This document shows positions 33,375 through 42,331 of a stretch of 64,000 bases of DNA, in pieces. The translations under genes and the position numbers were made by a program. A model generated the notes under the pieces. It had not been told where the DNA came from. It did no database searches and worked only from the letters and a program-made list of their open reading frames with translations. The stretch is from Mesorhizobium sp. Root157 (GTDB taxonomy: Bacteria; Pseudomonadota; Alphaproteobacteria; Rhizobiales; Rhizobiaceae), in the NCBI RefSeq assembly GCF_001427385.1, contig NZ_LMGJ01000012.1, forward strand, positions 419,623 through 483,622, in the 5' to 3' direction. How positions within the stretch are numbered: the stretch's first letter is position 1; each line of letters opens with the position of its first letter.

Positions 33375-34967
33375 ATGCTCAAGAGAATGCTCAAGGCGAC
33401 GGTGTTCGCCACAACACTGGCTTTGGCCGCGGGAACGTTCTACACGCCCGCTTTTGCCGAAGTCGTCTACAATCGCGGAAATTCCGCCGATCCGGAGTCG
33501 CTCGATCCACACAAGACCTCGACCGTCTACGAAGCCCACATCCTGCGCGATCTCTTCGAAGGCCTTGTCATGCAGGACAAGGACGCCAACCTCATCCCCG
33601 GTGCAGCCGAAAGCTGGACCGTTTCCGACGACGGCACCGTCTATACGTTCAAGCTGCGCAAGGGCGCGGTCTGGTCGGACGGCAGCGCGGTCACGGCAGA
33701 TGATTTCGTCTATGCCTTCCGCCGTCTGGAAGACCCTGCGACCGGCGCTGAATACGCCTCCATGCTTTATGTCGTGAAGAACGGCGAAGCCGTCAACACC
33801 GGCAAGGTAAAGCCGGAAGAACTCGCCGTGAAGGCGGTGGACCCCGAGACCTTCGAGGTGACGCTCAACGCGCCGACGCCTTATTTCCTCGAAATGCTGA
33901 CGCATCAGTCGACCTATCCGGTCAACAAGGCTGCCATCGACAAGCTCGGCGCGGACTGGATAAAGCCCGGCAACCTGGTCTCGAACGGCGCCTACACGCT
34001 GGCCGAGTTCACCCCCAACGATCACATCAAACTGGTCAAGAACCCCAAGTTCCACGACGCGGACAGCGTCAAGATCGACACGGTCAATTATATCCCGACC
34101 GAAGACCGTTCCACGGCGATCAAGCGCTTCGAAGCCGGCGAACTCGACACCAATGACGACATTCCGACCGAGCAGATGGCCGATCTGAAGGCCAAATTCG
34201 GCGATCAGCTCCGCATCGGGCCGTATCTCGGCACTTACTACTACTCGATCAAGACCGACAAGGCGCCTTGGGACAACGTAGAATTGCGCAATGCCATTTC
34301 CATGGCGATTGACCGCGATTTCCTGGCTGAGAAAGTCTGGCAGAACTCCATGTTGCCCGGCTATTCGATGGTCCCTCCCGGCATTGAAGGCTATACGTCC
34401 GCACTGGCCAAATTTGCCGACATGTCGCAGATCGACCGCGAGGACGAGGCGAAGAAAATTCTGGAGAAGCTTGGCTATACGCCGGAAAAGCCTCTCAAGA
34501 TGGAAATCCGCTACAACACCTCCGAAAACCACAAAAACACCGCTGTCGCCATCCAGGAGCAGTTGAAGCCGCTTGGCGTCGAGGTGACTTTGCTCAACAC
34601 CGACACCAAGACGCACTACTCCTTCCTGGAGCAGAAGGGCGATTATGATGTCGCTCGCGCTGGCTGGATCGCAGATTATAAGGATCCGGAAACTTTCCTT
34701 GGCATCTCTCGCAAGGCCAGCGGTAACAACTACTCGAACTACGACAGCCCTAAATTCGAGGAGTTGATGAACAAGGCGGCAGCGGATGGCGGTCAGCCGG
34801 AAGCGCGCCTGAAGGACCTTGCGGAAGCCGAGCGTGTACTGATTGACGATGTCGGTCAGATTCCACTGCTCTATTACTCCTACAAGAATCTCGTTTCGCC
34901 GAAGATCCACGGCTTCGAGGAGAACGTCATGGACGTTCATCCGACCCGCTTCGTCAGCAAGGACTGA
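33375..34967 (+). CDS. oppA: Peptide ABC transporter substrate-binding protein (OppA-like)
   Basis: A solute-binding protein of about 530 residues, SBP_bac_5 family. The signal peptide ends AFA near residue 28. NRGNSADPESLDPHKT, LFEGLVMQDKDANLIPGAAESW (two parts), YTFKLRKGAVWSDG and the C-terminal DPETFLGI region are typical of OppA/DppA. ATG at 33375 follows GGGAGAG. It probably captures oligopeptides in the periplasm for OppBC. It is followed by a GC-rich hairpin and then oppB; the five-part arrangement with a fused ATPase gives one complete importer. Confidence 0.92.
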   Translation: MLKRMLKATVFATTLALAAGTFYTPAFAEVVYNRGNSADPESLDPHKTSTVYEAHILRDLFEGLVMQDKDANLIPGAAESWTVSDDGTVYTFKLRKGAVWSDGSAVTADDFVYAFRRLEDPATGAEYASMLYVVKNGEAVNTGKVKPEELAVKAVDPETFEVTLNAPTPYFLEMLTHQSTYPVNKAAIDKLGADWIKPGNLVSNGAYTLAEFTPNDHIKLVKNPKFHDADSVKIDTVNYIPTEDRSTAIKRFEAGELDTNDDIPTEQMADLKAKFGDQLRIGPYLGTYYYSIKTDKAPWDNVELRNAISMAIDRDFLAEKVWQNSMLPGYSMVPPGIEGYTSALAKFADMSQIDREDEAKKILEKLGYTPEKPLKMEIRYNTSENHKNTAVAIQEQLKPLGVEVTLLNTDTKTHYSFLEQKGDYDVARAGWIADYKDPETFLGISRKASGNNYSNYDSPKFEELMNKAAADGGQPEARLKDLAEAERVLIDDVGQIPLLYYSYKNLVSPKIHGFEENVMDVHPTRFVSKD

Positions 34968-34976
34968 CCGCACAGG

Positions 34977-35003
34977 AGCCGCCGTTCCCAAGGGGCGGCG
35001 GCT
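34977..35003 (+). promoter_or_regulatory. Intercistronic hairpin between oppA and oppB
   Basis: agccgccg (34977-34984) pairs perfectly with cggcggct (34996-35003); inner ccc/ggg can add three pairs across a small bulge. It lies in the 63-nt gap after the binding-protein gene, with no T-run, like the element after frcB. It probably shapes relative expression of oppA over the permease genes. Confidence 0.65.
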
Positions 35004-35030
35004 TGTCCTTGCGAGTAAGGAGGGCCGGCT

Positions 35031-35954
35031 GTGCTGCTCTATGTATTGAGGCGGTTGTTGACCGCCATACCCACGATGTTCGTCATAGTGACGCTGGCAT
35101 TCTTCCTGATACGCGTGGCCCCGGGCGGGCCGTTCAACCAGGAAAGAGGGCTCAGTCCCGAGATCAAGGCCAATCTGGAAGCTCAATTCGGACTGAACGA
35201 TCCGCTGTGGCTGCAGTACGGCAACTACCTCAACAACCTTTTGCATGGCAATTTTGGACCGAGCTACAATCTTCCCGACTTTACGGTCGGCGAATTGTTC
35301 GCCAAAGGTCTGCCAATCTCGATCCAACTCGGCGCATCGGCGCTTATCCTCGCTCTTTTGCTAGGAACACTGCTGGGAACCGTCGCAGCCCTCAACCAGA
35401 ACAAGGCGGCCGACTATTCCGTGATCGCGCTGGCCACGGCCGGCAGCACCATTCCCACCTTCGTCATTGCCCCGATAATCCAACTGGTATTCGGGTTGAG
35501 CTGGAAGTTGTTGCCCGTCGGGGGGTGGGGGGACGGTGCACTGCTCAACAAGATCGGCCCTGTGCTTACCCTGGCGCTGCCGCAGATCGCCATCGTCGCA
35601 CGCCTGATGCGCGGATCGATGATCGAATCTCTGCGCTCTCACCACATTAGAACGGCGCGCGCGCTCGGCCTTTCAGACTGGTCTGTGGTGGTGCGGCATG
35701 CGCTGCGCGGAGCGGTTTTGCCTATCATCTCCTTCACCGGTCCTGCCGCAGCAGCGCTTTTGACAGGCTCGATCATTGTCGAGACAATTTTTTCTATTCC
35801 CGGTGTCGGCCGCTATTTCGTCGATGCGGCGCTCAATCGCGACTATACGCTGGTCATGGGCACCGTCGTGGTGATCGCCCTGTTCACCATCATATTCAAC
35901 CTGATCGTCGACATCATGTATGCCGTGGTCGACCCGAGGGTGCGCTATGACTGA
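35031..35954 (+). CDS. oppB: Oligopeptide ABC transporter permease OppB
   Basis: A 307-residue permease of the BPD_transp_1 family with six hydrophobic segments. The N-terminal LLYVLRRLLTAIPTMFVIVT and RVAPGGPFNQE are hallmark OppB/DppB features. The EAA-loop region RTARALGLSDWSVVVRHALRGAVLPI contacts the ATPase. GTG at 35031 is the start, with AAGGAGGG just upstream. It overlaps oppC by a few bases, so expression is coupled. Confidence 0.94.
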   Translation: MLLYVLRRLLTAIPTMFVIVTLAFFLIRVAPGGPFNQERGLSPEIKANLEAQFGLNDPLWLQYGNYLNNLLHGNFGPSYNLPDFTVGELFAKGLPISIQLGASALILALLLGTLLGTVAALNQNKAADYSVIALATAGSTIPTFVIAPIIQLVFGLSWKLLPVGGWGDGALLNKIGPVLTLALPQIAIVARLMRGSMIESLRSHHIRTARALGLSDWSVVVRHALRGAVLPIISFTGPAAAALLTGSIIVETIFSIPGVGRYFVDAALNRDYTLVMGTVVVIALFTIIFNLIVDIMYAVVDPRVRYD

Positions 35955-37065
35955 CGCCGTCGTAGCCGCACCTGTCGTAGGGCGGTCACTATGGGGCGAT
36001 GCGTGGGCGCGCCTCCAGGCCAACCGGGCCGCCATGTTCAGCCTCTACTATCTGATCTTCATGGGCATCATCTGCATTGTTGGCCCGTATTTTGTCCCGC
36101 ATCAGTACACCACCATTTACCCCGACTATGTCCGTACCGCTCCCAGCCTTTCATCCTACCCCAAGTCTGACATGATCGAGACGACTCTCGCTGAGACGGT
36201 CAAGCGTATGCGCGTCGATGTGAAGGAGTGGCATCAGGAGGGCGAACGCGTATTCGTCACTGTCACCTCGTCGAAGGCGGTGGACGAGCGCAACGTGCGC
36301 TATATTGACCGGTCTGACACGTTCGACGACGCCAAGGTCGAAAGCAAATCAGCCGACGGCCTTGAAATGACGATGAGCGCTTCGATCAAGCAGCAATACT
36401 TCATCTTTGGAACCGACAATACGGGCCGCGACATGCTCTCGCGCACCTTGATGGCCGGCCGCATTTCGCTGGCCATAGGCCTCTTGGCCGGCTTCGTGGC
36501 GGTGACCATCGGCGTCGTCTATGGGGCGGCGGCCGGGTTCATCGGCGGCAAGGTGGACGAGGTGATGATGCGCGTCGTCGACGTGCTTTATTCGCTGCCG
36601 TTCATCTTCTTCGTCATCATGCTGGTGGTGTTCTTCGGGCGAAACTTCGTACTGATGTTCCTGGCGGTCGGTGCTGTGCTGTGGCTGGATATGGCGCGCA
36701 TCGTGCGCGGCCAGGCACTGTCGATCCGGCGGCAGGAATATGTACAGGCGGCCGAGGCCATGGGGGTCCGCACTCGAGGCATCCTGATGCGCCATGTCAT
36801 TCCGAACCTGCTCGGTCCTGTCGTCATCTACATGACGCTTCTGGTGCCGCACGTCATTATTCTGGAAAGCTTCCTGTCGTTCCTTGGATTGGGCGTGCAA
36901 GAGCCGATGACGAGTTGGGGCGTGCTGATCTCGGTCGGCGCCAAGAACATCGGCACGGCCAACTGGCTGCTGCTGTTTCCGGCATTCTTCCTGGTGTCGA
37001 CGCTGTTTGCCTTGAATTTCGTCGGCGATGGACTGCGCGATGCCCTCGACCCCAAGGACCGTTGA
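35947..37065 (+). CDS. oppC: Oligopeptide ABC transporter permease OppC
   Basis: A 372-residue permease, longer than the usual ~300. After the first membrane helix (about residues 32-50) there is an approximately 100-residue periplasmic stretch (TYPDYVRT region through KQQYFIFGTDNTGRDMLSR) before the remaining five helices. The DNTGRDMLSR motif and the EAA loop AAEAMGVRTRGILMRHVIPN identify OppC/DppC. The extended first loop is seen in some rhizobial and Brucella OppC proteins, to my knowledge. ATG at 35947 overlaps the end of oppB; oppDF starts 2 nt after its stop. Confidence 0.92.
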   Translation: MTDAVVAAPVVGRSLWGDAWARLQANRAAMFSLYYLIFMGIICIVGPYFVPHQYTTIYPDYVRTAPSLSSYPKSDMIETTLAETVKRMRVDVKEWHQEGERVFVTVTSSKAVDERNVRYIDRSDTFDDAKVESKSADGLEMTMSASIKQQYFIFGTDNTGRDMLSRTLMAGRISLAIGLLAGFVAVTIGVVYGAAAGFIGGKVDEVMMRVVDVLYSLPFIFFVIMLVVFFGRNFVLMFLAVGAVLWLDMARIVRGQALSIRRQEYVQAAEAMGVRTRGILMRHVIPNLLGPVVIYMTLLVPHVIILESFLSFLGLGVQEPMTSWGVLISVGAKNIGTANWLLLFPAFFLVSTLFALNFVGDGLRDALDPKDR

Positions 37066-37067
37066 AC

Positions 37068-38687
37068 ATGGCGGCTGCTGAGAAAATTCTCGAGGTCAAG
37101 GATCTGCGGGTCCGATTCCGCACTTTGGACGGTGATGTCGAGGCGGTGAAAGGCATCAATATTCATGTCGACGCCGGTGAGACGGTGGCAGTCGTCGGCG
37201 AATCGGGATCGGGCAAGAGCCAAACCATGATGGCGGCAATGAGCCTGCTCGCCTCGAATGGCGAGGCCTCGGGCGTGGTGGACTATCGCGGCCGCAACCT
37301 TCTCACATTGGGAAAGTCGGAACTCAACAAGGTTCGTGGCCGCAAGATCAGCATGATCTTTCAGGAGCCAATGACGTCGCTCGACCCGTTGTATTCGATC
37401 GGAAGCCAGTTGATCGAACCGATCCGCCACCATCGCGGGCTGAGTGTGACGGAAGCGGGCAAGGAGGCGTTGCGGCTGCTGCAACTGGTCCAGATTCCGG
37501 AACCGGAGCGGCGCATGAAGTCATATCCGCACGAAATGTCGGGTGGGCAGCGCCAGCGCGTCATGATCGCCATGGCGCTAGCCAACGACCCCGATATCCT
37601 CATTGCCGACGAACCGACGACGGCGCTTGACGTGACCATCCAGGCCCAAATTTTAACGCTGCTCGCCGAATTGCAGCGCAAGCTCGGCATGGCGATCGTC
37701 TTCATCACACACGATCTCGGCATTGTTCGGCGCTTCGCCGACCGGGTCTATGTCATGCGCAGCGGCGAAGTGGTAGAGGAAGGCGAGGCAGAGGCGCTGT
37801 TCGCCAATCCAAAGCACCGCTACACCCAGATGCTGTTGGCAGCAGAACCCACTGGTTCGAAGTTGCCGCCCGCGCCAGACGCGCCGGTTCTTCTCGAGGG
37901 CCGCAATGTTGAGGTGACGTTCAGGATCGGCGGTGGGTTGCTTGGTGGCCAGCCTTTGATGCTGCGCGCCGTTGACCATATTTCCATCCGCCTGAAAGAG
38001 AACCAGACCATCGGCATCGTCGGCGAATCCGGGTCAGGCAAGTCCACTCTAGGGCGGGCGTTGCTCAGGCTTTTACCCAGCGACGGCATCATTCGCTTCG
38101 GCGATCGTGATATTTCCGGCGCCGACCGCCAGGCGATGCGGCCACTACGCCGGGAACTGCAACTCGTGTTCCAGGACCCGTTCGGCTCGTTGTCGCCTCG
38201 CATGACGATAGGGCAGGTGGTGACAGAAGGTTTGCTGGTCCACGAACCGGACATCACCGGCAGGGAACGCGACCGCCGGGCGGTCGCAGCATTGCAGGAA
38301 GTGGGCCTCGATCCGGATACGCGAAACCGCTATCCGCACGAATTTTCGGGTGGCCAGAGGCAACGCATCGCCATTGCGCGCGCCATGATCCTGAAACCCA
38401 AGGTGGTCGTGCTGGATGAACCGACCTCGGCGCTGGATCGATCCGTGCAAAAGCAGATTGTCGATCTGCTGCGCAAGCTGCAGGCGGACAACGATCTGTC
38501 CTATTTGTTCATCAGCCACGATCTTGCGGTCGTGCGGGCCATGGCCGACTACATCATCGTTATGAAGCAGGGTCGCATCGTCGAGGAGGGACCGACGCAA
38601 GCCATCTTCGACAACCCGCAGGACCCCTATACGCAGACTTTGATGGCTGCTGCGATCGATTCGACACGGTTCCGGCTCAGCGCCTAG
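37068..38687 (+). CDS. Fused double ABC ATPase (OppD-OppF type)
   Basis: A 539-residue protein with two complete nucleotide-binding domains. The first has Walker A GESGSGKS at about 44-51, then LSGGQ-like MSGGQRQRVMIAMAL and ADEPTTALDVT. The second has Walker A GESGSGKS at about 319-326, FSGGQRQRIAIARAM and LDEPTSALDRS. Each domain carries the oligopeptide-family HRYTQ/DPYTQ C-terminal tail. This replaces separate OppD and OppF, as in YejF-like proteins, and powers the OppBC channel. It starts 2 nt after oppC. Confidence 0.94.
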   Translation: MAAAEKILEVKDLRVRFRTLDGDVEAVKGINIHVDAGETVAVVGESGSGKSQTMMAAMSLLASNGEASGVVDYRGRNLLTLGKSELNKVRGRKISMIFQEPMTSLDPLYSIGSQLIEPIRHHRGLSVTEAGKEALRLLQLVQIPEPERRMKSYPHEMSGGQRQRVMIAMALANDPDILIADEPTTALDVTIQAQILTLLAELQRKLGMAIVFITHDLGIVRRFADRVYVMRSGEVVEEGEAEALFANPKHRYTQMLLAAEPTGSKLPPAPDAPVLLEGRNVEVTFRIGGGLLGGQPLMLRAVDHISIRLKENQTIGIVGESGSGKSTLGRALLRLLPSDGIIRFGDRDISGADRQAMRPLRRELQLVFQDPFGSLSPRMTIGQVVTEGLLVHEPDITGRERDRRAVAALQEVGLDPDTRNRYPHEFSGGQRQRIAIARAMILKPKVVVLDEPTSALDRSVQKQIVDLLRKLQADNDLSYLFISHDLAVVRAMADYIIVMKQGRIVEEGPTQAIFDNPQDPYTQTLMAAAIDSTRFRLSA

Positions 38688-38725
38688 CCGATTAGGGGAT
38701 GTGCCAATTTTCCTCAGGATTGATC

Positions 38726-38802
38726 TGGTCGGAGTGGCAGGATTTGAACCTGCGACCCCATCGTCCCGAACGATGTGCGCTACCAGGCTGCGCTACACTC
38801 CG
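38726..38802 (-). tRNA. tRNA-Pro (anticodon CGG)
   Basis: A 77-nt cloverleaf including an encoded CCA end (ACCA read on the minus strand at 38729-38726). The acceptor stem is CGGAGTG / CACTCCG. The D-arm contains AGCCTGGTAGCGC. The anticodon stem CATCG/CGATG holds the loop TTCGGGA, with CGG at 38768-38766. The T-arm is GCAGG TTCAAAT CCTGC. All stems pair. It sits in the gap between the opp operon and the phosphomannomutase gene. tRNA genes are common recombination and integration points, which matters given the truncated manC nearby. Confidence 0.97.
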
Positions 38803-38842
38803 CGACCAGACGCCGGGCTTATAACCCCCTGAATTTCTTCCT

Positions 38843-38875
38843 GCAAGCGGCATGACGGCACAATCTGCCGCTTGC
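38843..38875. repeat. 9-bp perfect inverted repeat upstream of the phosphomannomutase gene
   Basis: gcaagcggc (38843-38851) and gccgcttgc (38867-38875) are exact inverse complements separated by 15 nt, between the tRNA and the phosphomannomutase gene. There is no T-run. A second short palindrome, ccgcatgtgcgg, lies near 38952-38963. Function unknown; possibly a structured leader. Confidence 0.55.
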
Positions 38876-39003
38876 TGTGGAATGTCGGCAAAGCTGGAAT
38901 TGAGCCATCGGGATAACCGCCCCTTAAAGGCTTCCGTGCTAGGAGAATTGCCGCATGTGCGGTTCAAGGGGCCGCATTTTTACGCGGCTTGGAGCCTGTT
39001 CAA

Positions 39004-40524
39004 TTGACTTTTACCATAACCGGAGAATCGCGGTCCAACACTTTCGCGTTTGAAACAACGGCGCTCATCAAGGCGTCGGGATTTCGCGAATACGATGCGC
39101 GCTGGTGGTTCGGGTATCCCGGATCGGGCAAGGCGCCCGAACTCAACCTGATCGGCGTGCAGGCCCTCGGGATGGGGCTGGCGACGCTGATGCGCCGTCT
39201 TGGAGTCGAGCCGGAAATCGTTACCGGGCATGATTTCCGCTCCTACTCGCTTGGCATCAAGCTGGCCCTCGTCTCCGGCCTTATGGCGGCCGGCGCCAAG
39301 GTCAAGGATGTGGGCCTTGCGGTCTCCCCGATGGCGTATTTTGCCCAGTTTGCATTGAATGTGCCATCAGTTGCCATGGTCACCGCCTCACATAATGAGA
39401 ATGGCTGGACCGGGGTGAAAATGGGCGTGGAACGGCCGCTAACTTTCGGCCCCGATGAGATGGCGGCGCTCAAGAAGATCGTGCTCAGCGGAGACTTCGA
39501 TCTGGTCGGCAGCGGTTCATACGAATTTGTCGAAGGCTTTCGCGAGATCTATCTGGCCGATCTTGTCGCGGGCAGGAACATCGGCCGCAAGCTCAAGGTC
39601 GTGGTGGCTTGTGGCAACGGGACCGCGGGCGCCTTCGCCCCGGAAGCGCTTGGCCGCATCGGTTGCGAAGTGGTTCCACTCGACGTCGAACTGGATCATA
39701 GCTTCCCGCGCTACAATCCCAATCCTGAAGACATGCAGATGCTGCACGCCATCCGTGACAAGGTGCTGCAAACGGGCGCCGATGTAGGGCTGGGTTTCGA
39801 CGGCGACGGCGATCGCTGCGGAGTGGTCGACAACGAAGGCAACGAGATCTTTGCCGACAAGATCGGCGTCATGCTTGCCCGCGATATTTCCCGCGACAAT
39901 CCAGGTTCGACCTTCGTTGTGGATGTAAAGTCGACAGGTCTGTTCAACACCGATCCCGTACTCAAGGCGAACGGTGCGGTGGCCGATTACTGGAAGACCG
40001 GTCATTCTTATATCAAGCGGCGCGTGGCCGAGCTTGGGGCAATCGCCGGCTTCGAGAAATCGGGCCACTTCTTTTTCAATCCGCCAATCGGGCGCGGGTA
40101 CGATGACGGTCTGGTGACGGCGATTGCAGTTTGCCGAATGCTCGACCGTAATCCTGCCAAGAGCATGGCCGATCTCTATCGTGAATTGCCGCTGACCTAC
40201 GGCACGCCGACGATGTCGGCGCATTGCGATGACGATGTGAAATATGATGTTGTCGAGCGCGTCACCGCTGGAATGGTGCAAATCAAGGCAGCAGGGAGAG
40301 CTTTTGCAAGCCAGCAGATCGTTGACCTGATCACAGTTAACGGTGTGCGCATAGTTGCCAAGGATGGCACCTGGGGGCTGGTGCGGGCATCCTCGAACAA
40401 GCCGGAGCTTGTTGTGGTGGTAGAAAGCCCGGTTTCGTCCGATCGCCGCCGCGAGATGTTCGAGGCGCTGGACGAAGTTTTGCGCCGCAATCCGGAGGTT
40501 GGCCCCTATAACCAGACATTCTGA
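39004..40524 (+). CDS. manB: Phosphomannomutase/phosphoglucomutase
   Basis: An alpha-phosphohexomutase of about 506 residues, converting mannose-6-P to mannose-1-P (and possibly glucose phosphates). The catalytic loop VTASHNENGWTG has its serine at about residue 129, followed by the metal loop GFDGDGDRCGVVD and FEKSGHFFFNPPIGRGYDD. The start is taken as TTG at 39004 because GGAG (38991-38994) is nine bases upstream; an alternative TTG at 38989 lacks a site and no ATG is available. A manC fragment follows on the same strand, so the pair once formed a GDP-mannose branch for surface polysaccharide. Confidence 0.9.
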   Translation: MTFTITGESRSNTFAFETTALIKASGFREYDARWWFGYPGSGKAPELNLIGVQALGMGLATLMRRLGVEPEIVTGHDFRSYSLGIKLALVSGLMAAGAKVKDVGLAVSPMAYFAQFALNVPSVAMVTASHNENGWTGVKMGVERPLTFGPDEMAALKKIVLSGDFDLVGSGSYEFVEGFREIYLADLVAGRNIGRKLKVVVACGNGTAGAFAPEALGRIGCEVVPLDVELDHSFPRYNPNPEDMQMLHAIRDKVLQTGADVGLGFDGDGDRCGVVDNEGNEIFADKIGVMLARDISRDNPGSTFVVDVKSTGLFNTDPVLKANGAVADYWKTGHSYIKRRVAELGAIAGFEKSGHFFFNPPIGRGYDDGLVTAIAVCRMLDRNPAKSMADLYRELPLTYGTPTMSAHCDDDVKYDVVERVTAGMVQIKAAGRAFASQQIVDLITVNGVRIVAKDGTWGLVRASSNKPELVVVVESPVSSDRRREMFEALDEVLRRNPEVGPYNQTF

Positions 40525-40552
40525 CGGTGAGAGGCGGCGAAATGGAAATGCA

Positions 40553-40817
40553 ATGAGCGAACGCATCGTCAGTTTCATCATGAGTGGCGGCGTCGGCGCG
40601 CGCCTGTGGCCGCTGTCGCGCGAAGACAATCCCAAACAGTTCCATGACCTTTCTGGCGACGGTTCGATGCTGGCGAAGACAGTCCAGCGTCTCAAGGGGT
40701 GCGAGGAAGGCGAGACTCCAGTGTTTCTTATCGCCTCTGAGCGGCACGCGTCGAGGATTCATGCCGACCTGCGCGCTGACCCAGTATCTGGATGCGACGG
40801 CCGACAGCGATCAGTAG
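40553..40817 (+). pseudogene. manC: Truncated mannose-1-phosphate guanylyltransferase (manC) N-terminus
   Basis: The first ~70 codons are excellent ManC: IVSFIMSGGVGARLWPLSRE (nucleotide-binding signature) and NPKQFHDLSGDGSMLAKTV, then FLIASERHASRIHADL. ManC is about 470 residues, but homology stops at about 40765. The following bases read, in a different frame, as an unrelated short protein tail ending at 40817. Directly after it comes the convergent 3' end of betB. This looks like a deletion/rearrangement junction. The fragment cannot make GDP-mannose, and another copy would be needed elsewhere in the genome. Confidence 0.8.
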
Positions 40818-42274
40818 GGACTGGCGACGTCGCCGGTCTCGACATAGACCGACTTGATCTGCGAGTAGAGCTGAAGCGCGGCAAGCGAGTTCTCGCGACC
40901 GATACCGGACTGCTTGAAGCCGCCGAACGGCATTTCGACCGGAGTCAGGTTGTATGTGTTGATCCAGCAGGTGCCGGCCTTAAGCTCGTGGATGACGCGA
41001 TGAGCGCGCGGCAAGTCCTTGGTGAAGACGCCGGCGGCAAGGCCGAATTCGGTGCCGTTGGCCCGTGAGACCACCTCGTCCTCATGTTCGAAGCAAAGCA
41101 CGCTCATCACAGGTCCGAAGATTTCCTCGCGCGCTATGCGCATGTCGTCCCTGACGCCGGTGAACACCGTCGGCTCAATGAAGCAACCGCCGTCGAAACC
41201 CTGCAGCGAAGGGACGTTGCCGCCGCAGGCAAGCTTTGCACCTTCGTTTCGGCCTATTCCGATATAATCCACGACCTTGTCGCGTTGCGTCTTGTTGACG
41301 AGCGGACCCATCTGGGTTTCAGGATCGAGGGGGTCGCCGATGCGGATTTTCTTGGTGCGCTCCACAAGGCGCTCGACAAAGCGGTCGTGAACGCCTTTCT
41401 GAACGAACACGCGGGTGCCGTTCGAGCAGACTTGTCCGGTCGAATAGAAGTTGCCGAGCATGGCGCCGCCGATGGCGTTTTCGAGGTCCGCATCGTCAAA
41501 GACGATCAAAGGCGATTTGCCGCCGAGTTCCATGGTGGCATGCTTCATACCGGAGCCTGCCAGCGACAGCACCTTCTTGCCGGTTGGCACTGAACCCGTC
41601 ACCGAAACCTTGGTGACGGCTTCATGTCCGACCAGGGCGGCACCGACATCGCCGTAGCCTTGCACGACATTGAACAACCCGTCCGGCAGGCCGGCCTCGG
41701 AGTATATCTCGGCCAGCGCCAGCGCCGAAAGCGGCGTGTTTTCCGACGGCTTGAACACCATGGCATTGCCCATCGCGAGCGCCGGGGCCGACTTCCAGCC
41801 GGCGATCTGGATAGGGTAGTTCCATGCGCCGATGCCGACGCACACGCCAAGTGGTTCGCGGCGCGTATAGGCGAACGGGCCGCCAAGGTCGATGAATTCG
41901 CCGTTGAAGGCGGCAATGGCGCCAGCGAAGAATTCCAGGCAATCCGCCGCTGAGGGGGCGTCGGCGACAAGCGTTTCCTGGATGGCCTTGCCGGTATCGA
42001 GCGTTTCGAGGCGTGCCAGTACGTTGTTGCGCTCGCGCAGGATATCGGCGGCCCGGCGCAGGATGCGACCGCGCTCAACAGGCTTCATGCGCGCCCACAC
42101 GCCTTGCGCTTCACGGGCTGCCTCGACGGCCAGTTCGACGATATTGGGCGTTGCCGAATGCAGCGTTGCAATCGTCTCGCCTGTCGCCGGATAGATGACC
42201 GGCAATTCGGCACCGCGCTCGTCGTCGACATAGCGCCCGTTGATGTAGTGCGAGGCCGTGGGTTGGGCGCGCAT
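40811..42274 (-). CDS. betB: Betaine aldehyde dehydrogenase
   Basis: A 487-residue NAD(P)-dependent aldehyde dehydrogenase oxidising betaine aldehyde to glycine betaine, an osmoprotectant. [34 protein letters not shown], the catalytic Glu segment [16 protein letters not shown], the catalytic Cys in GQVCSNGTR and the C-terminal [15 protein letters not shown] are all in place. ATG at 42274 has GGAG upstream. Last gene of betI-C-A-B, 57 nt after betA. Its 3' end is convergent with, and almost touches, the truncated manC. Confidence 0.95.
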   Translation of the reverse strand: MRAQPTASHYINGRYVDDERGAELPVIYPATGETIATLHSATPNIVELAVEAAREAQGVWARMKPVERGRILRRAADILRERNNVLARLETLDTGKAIQETLVADAPSAADCLEFFAGAIAAFNGEFIDLGGPFAYTRREPLGVCVGIGAWNYPIQIAGWKSAPALAMGNAMVFKPSENTPLSALALAEIYSEAGLPDGLFNVVQGYGDVGAALVGHEAVTKVSVTGSVPTGKKVLSLAGSGMKHATMELGGKSPLIVFDDADLENAIGGAMLGNFYSTGQVCSNGTRVFVQKGVHDRFVERLVERTKKIRIGDPLDPETQMGPLVNKTQRDKVVDYIGIGRNEGAKLACGGNVPSLQGFDGGCFIEPTVFTGVRDDMRIAREEIFGPVMSVLCFEHEDEVVSRANGTEFGLAAGVFTKDLPRAHRVIHELKAGTCWINTYNLTPVEMPFGGFKQSGIGRENSLAALQLYSQIKSVYVETGDVASPY

Positions 42275-42331
42275 TGTATCTCCAATTCGTCCGTGGAAGC
42301 CGGGCGCGTGCAGCGCGCCGGCTATCATGAC

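Noticed and set aside
33294-35327. 677-codon minus-strand frame opposite oppA-oppB
   Set aside because: oppA and oppB are unambiguous on the plus strand; this frame has no homologous motif.
38692-38967. Open frame overlapping the tRNA-Pro gene
   Set aside because: The tRNA folds fully and the frame has no coding features.
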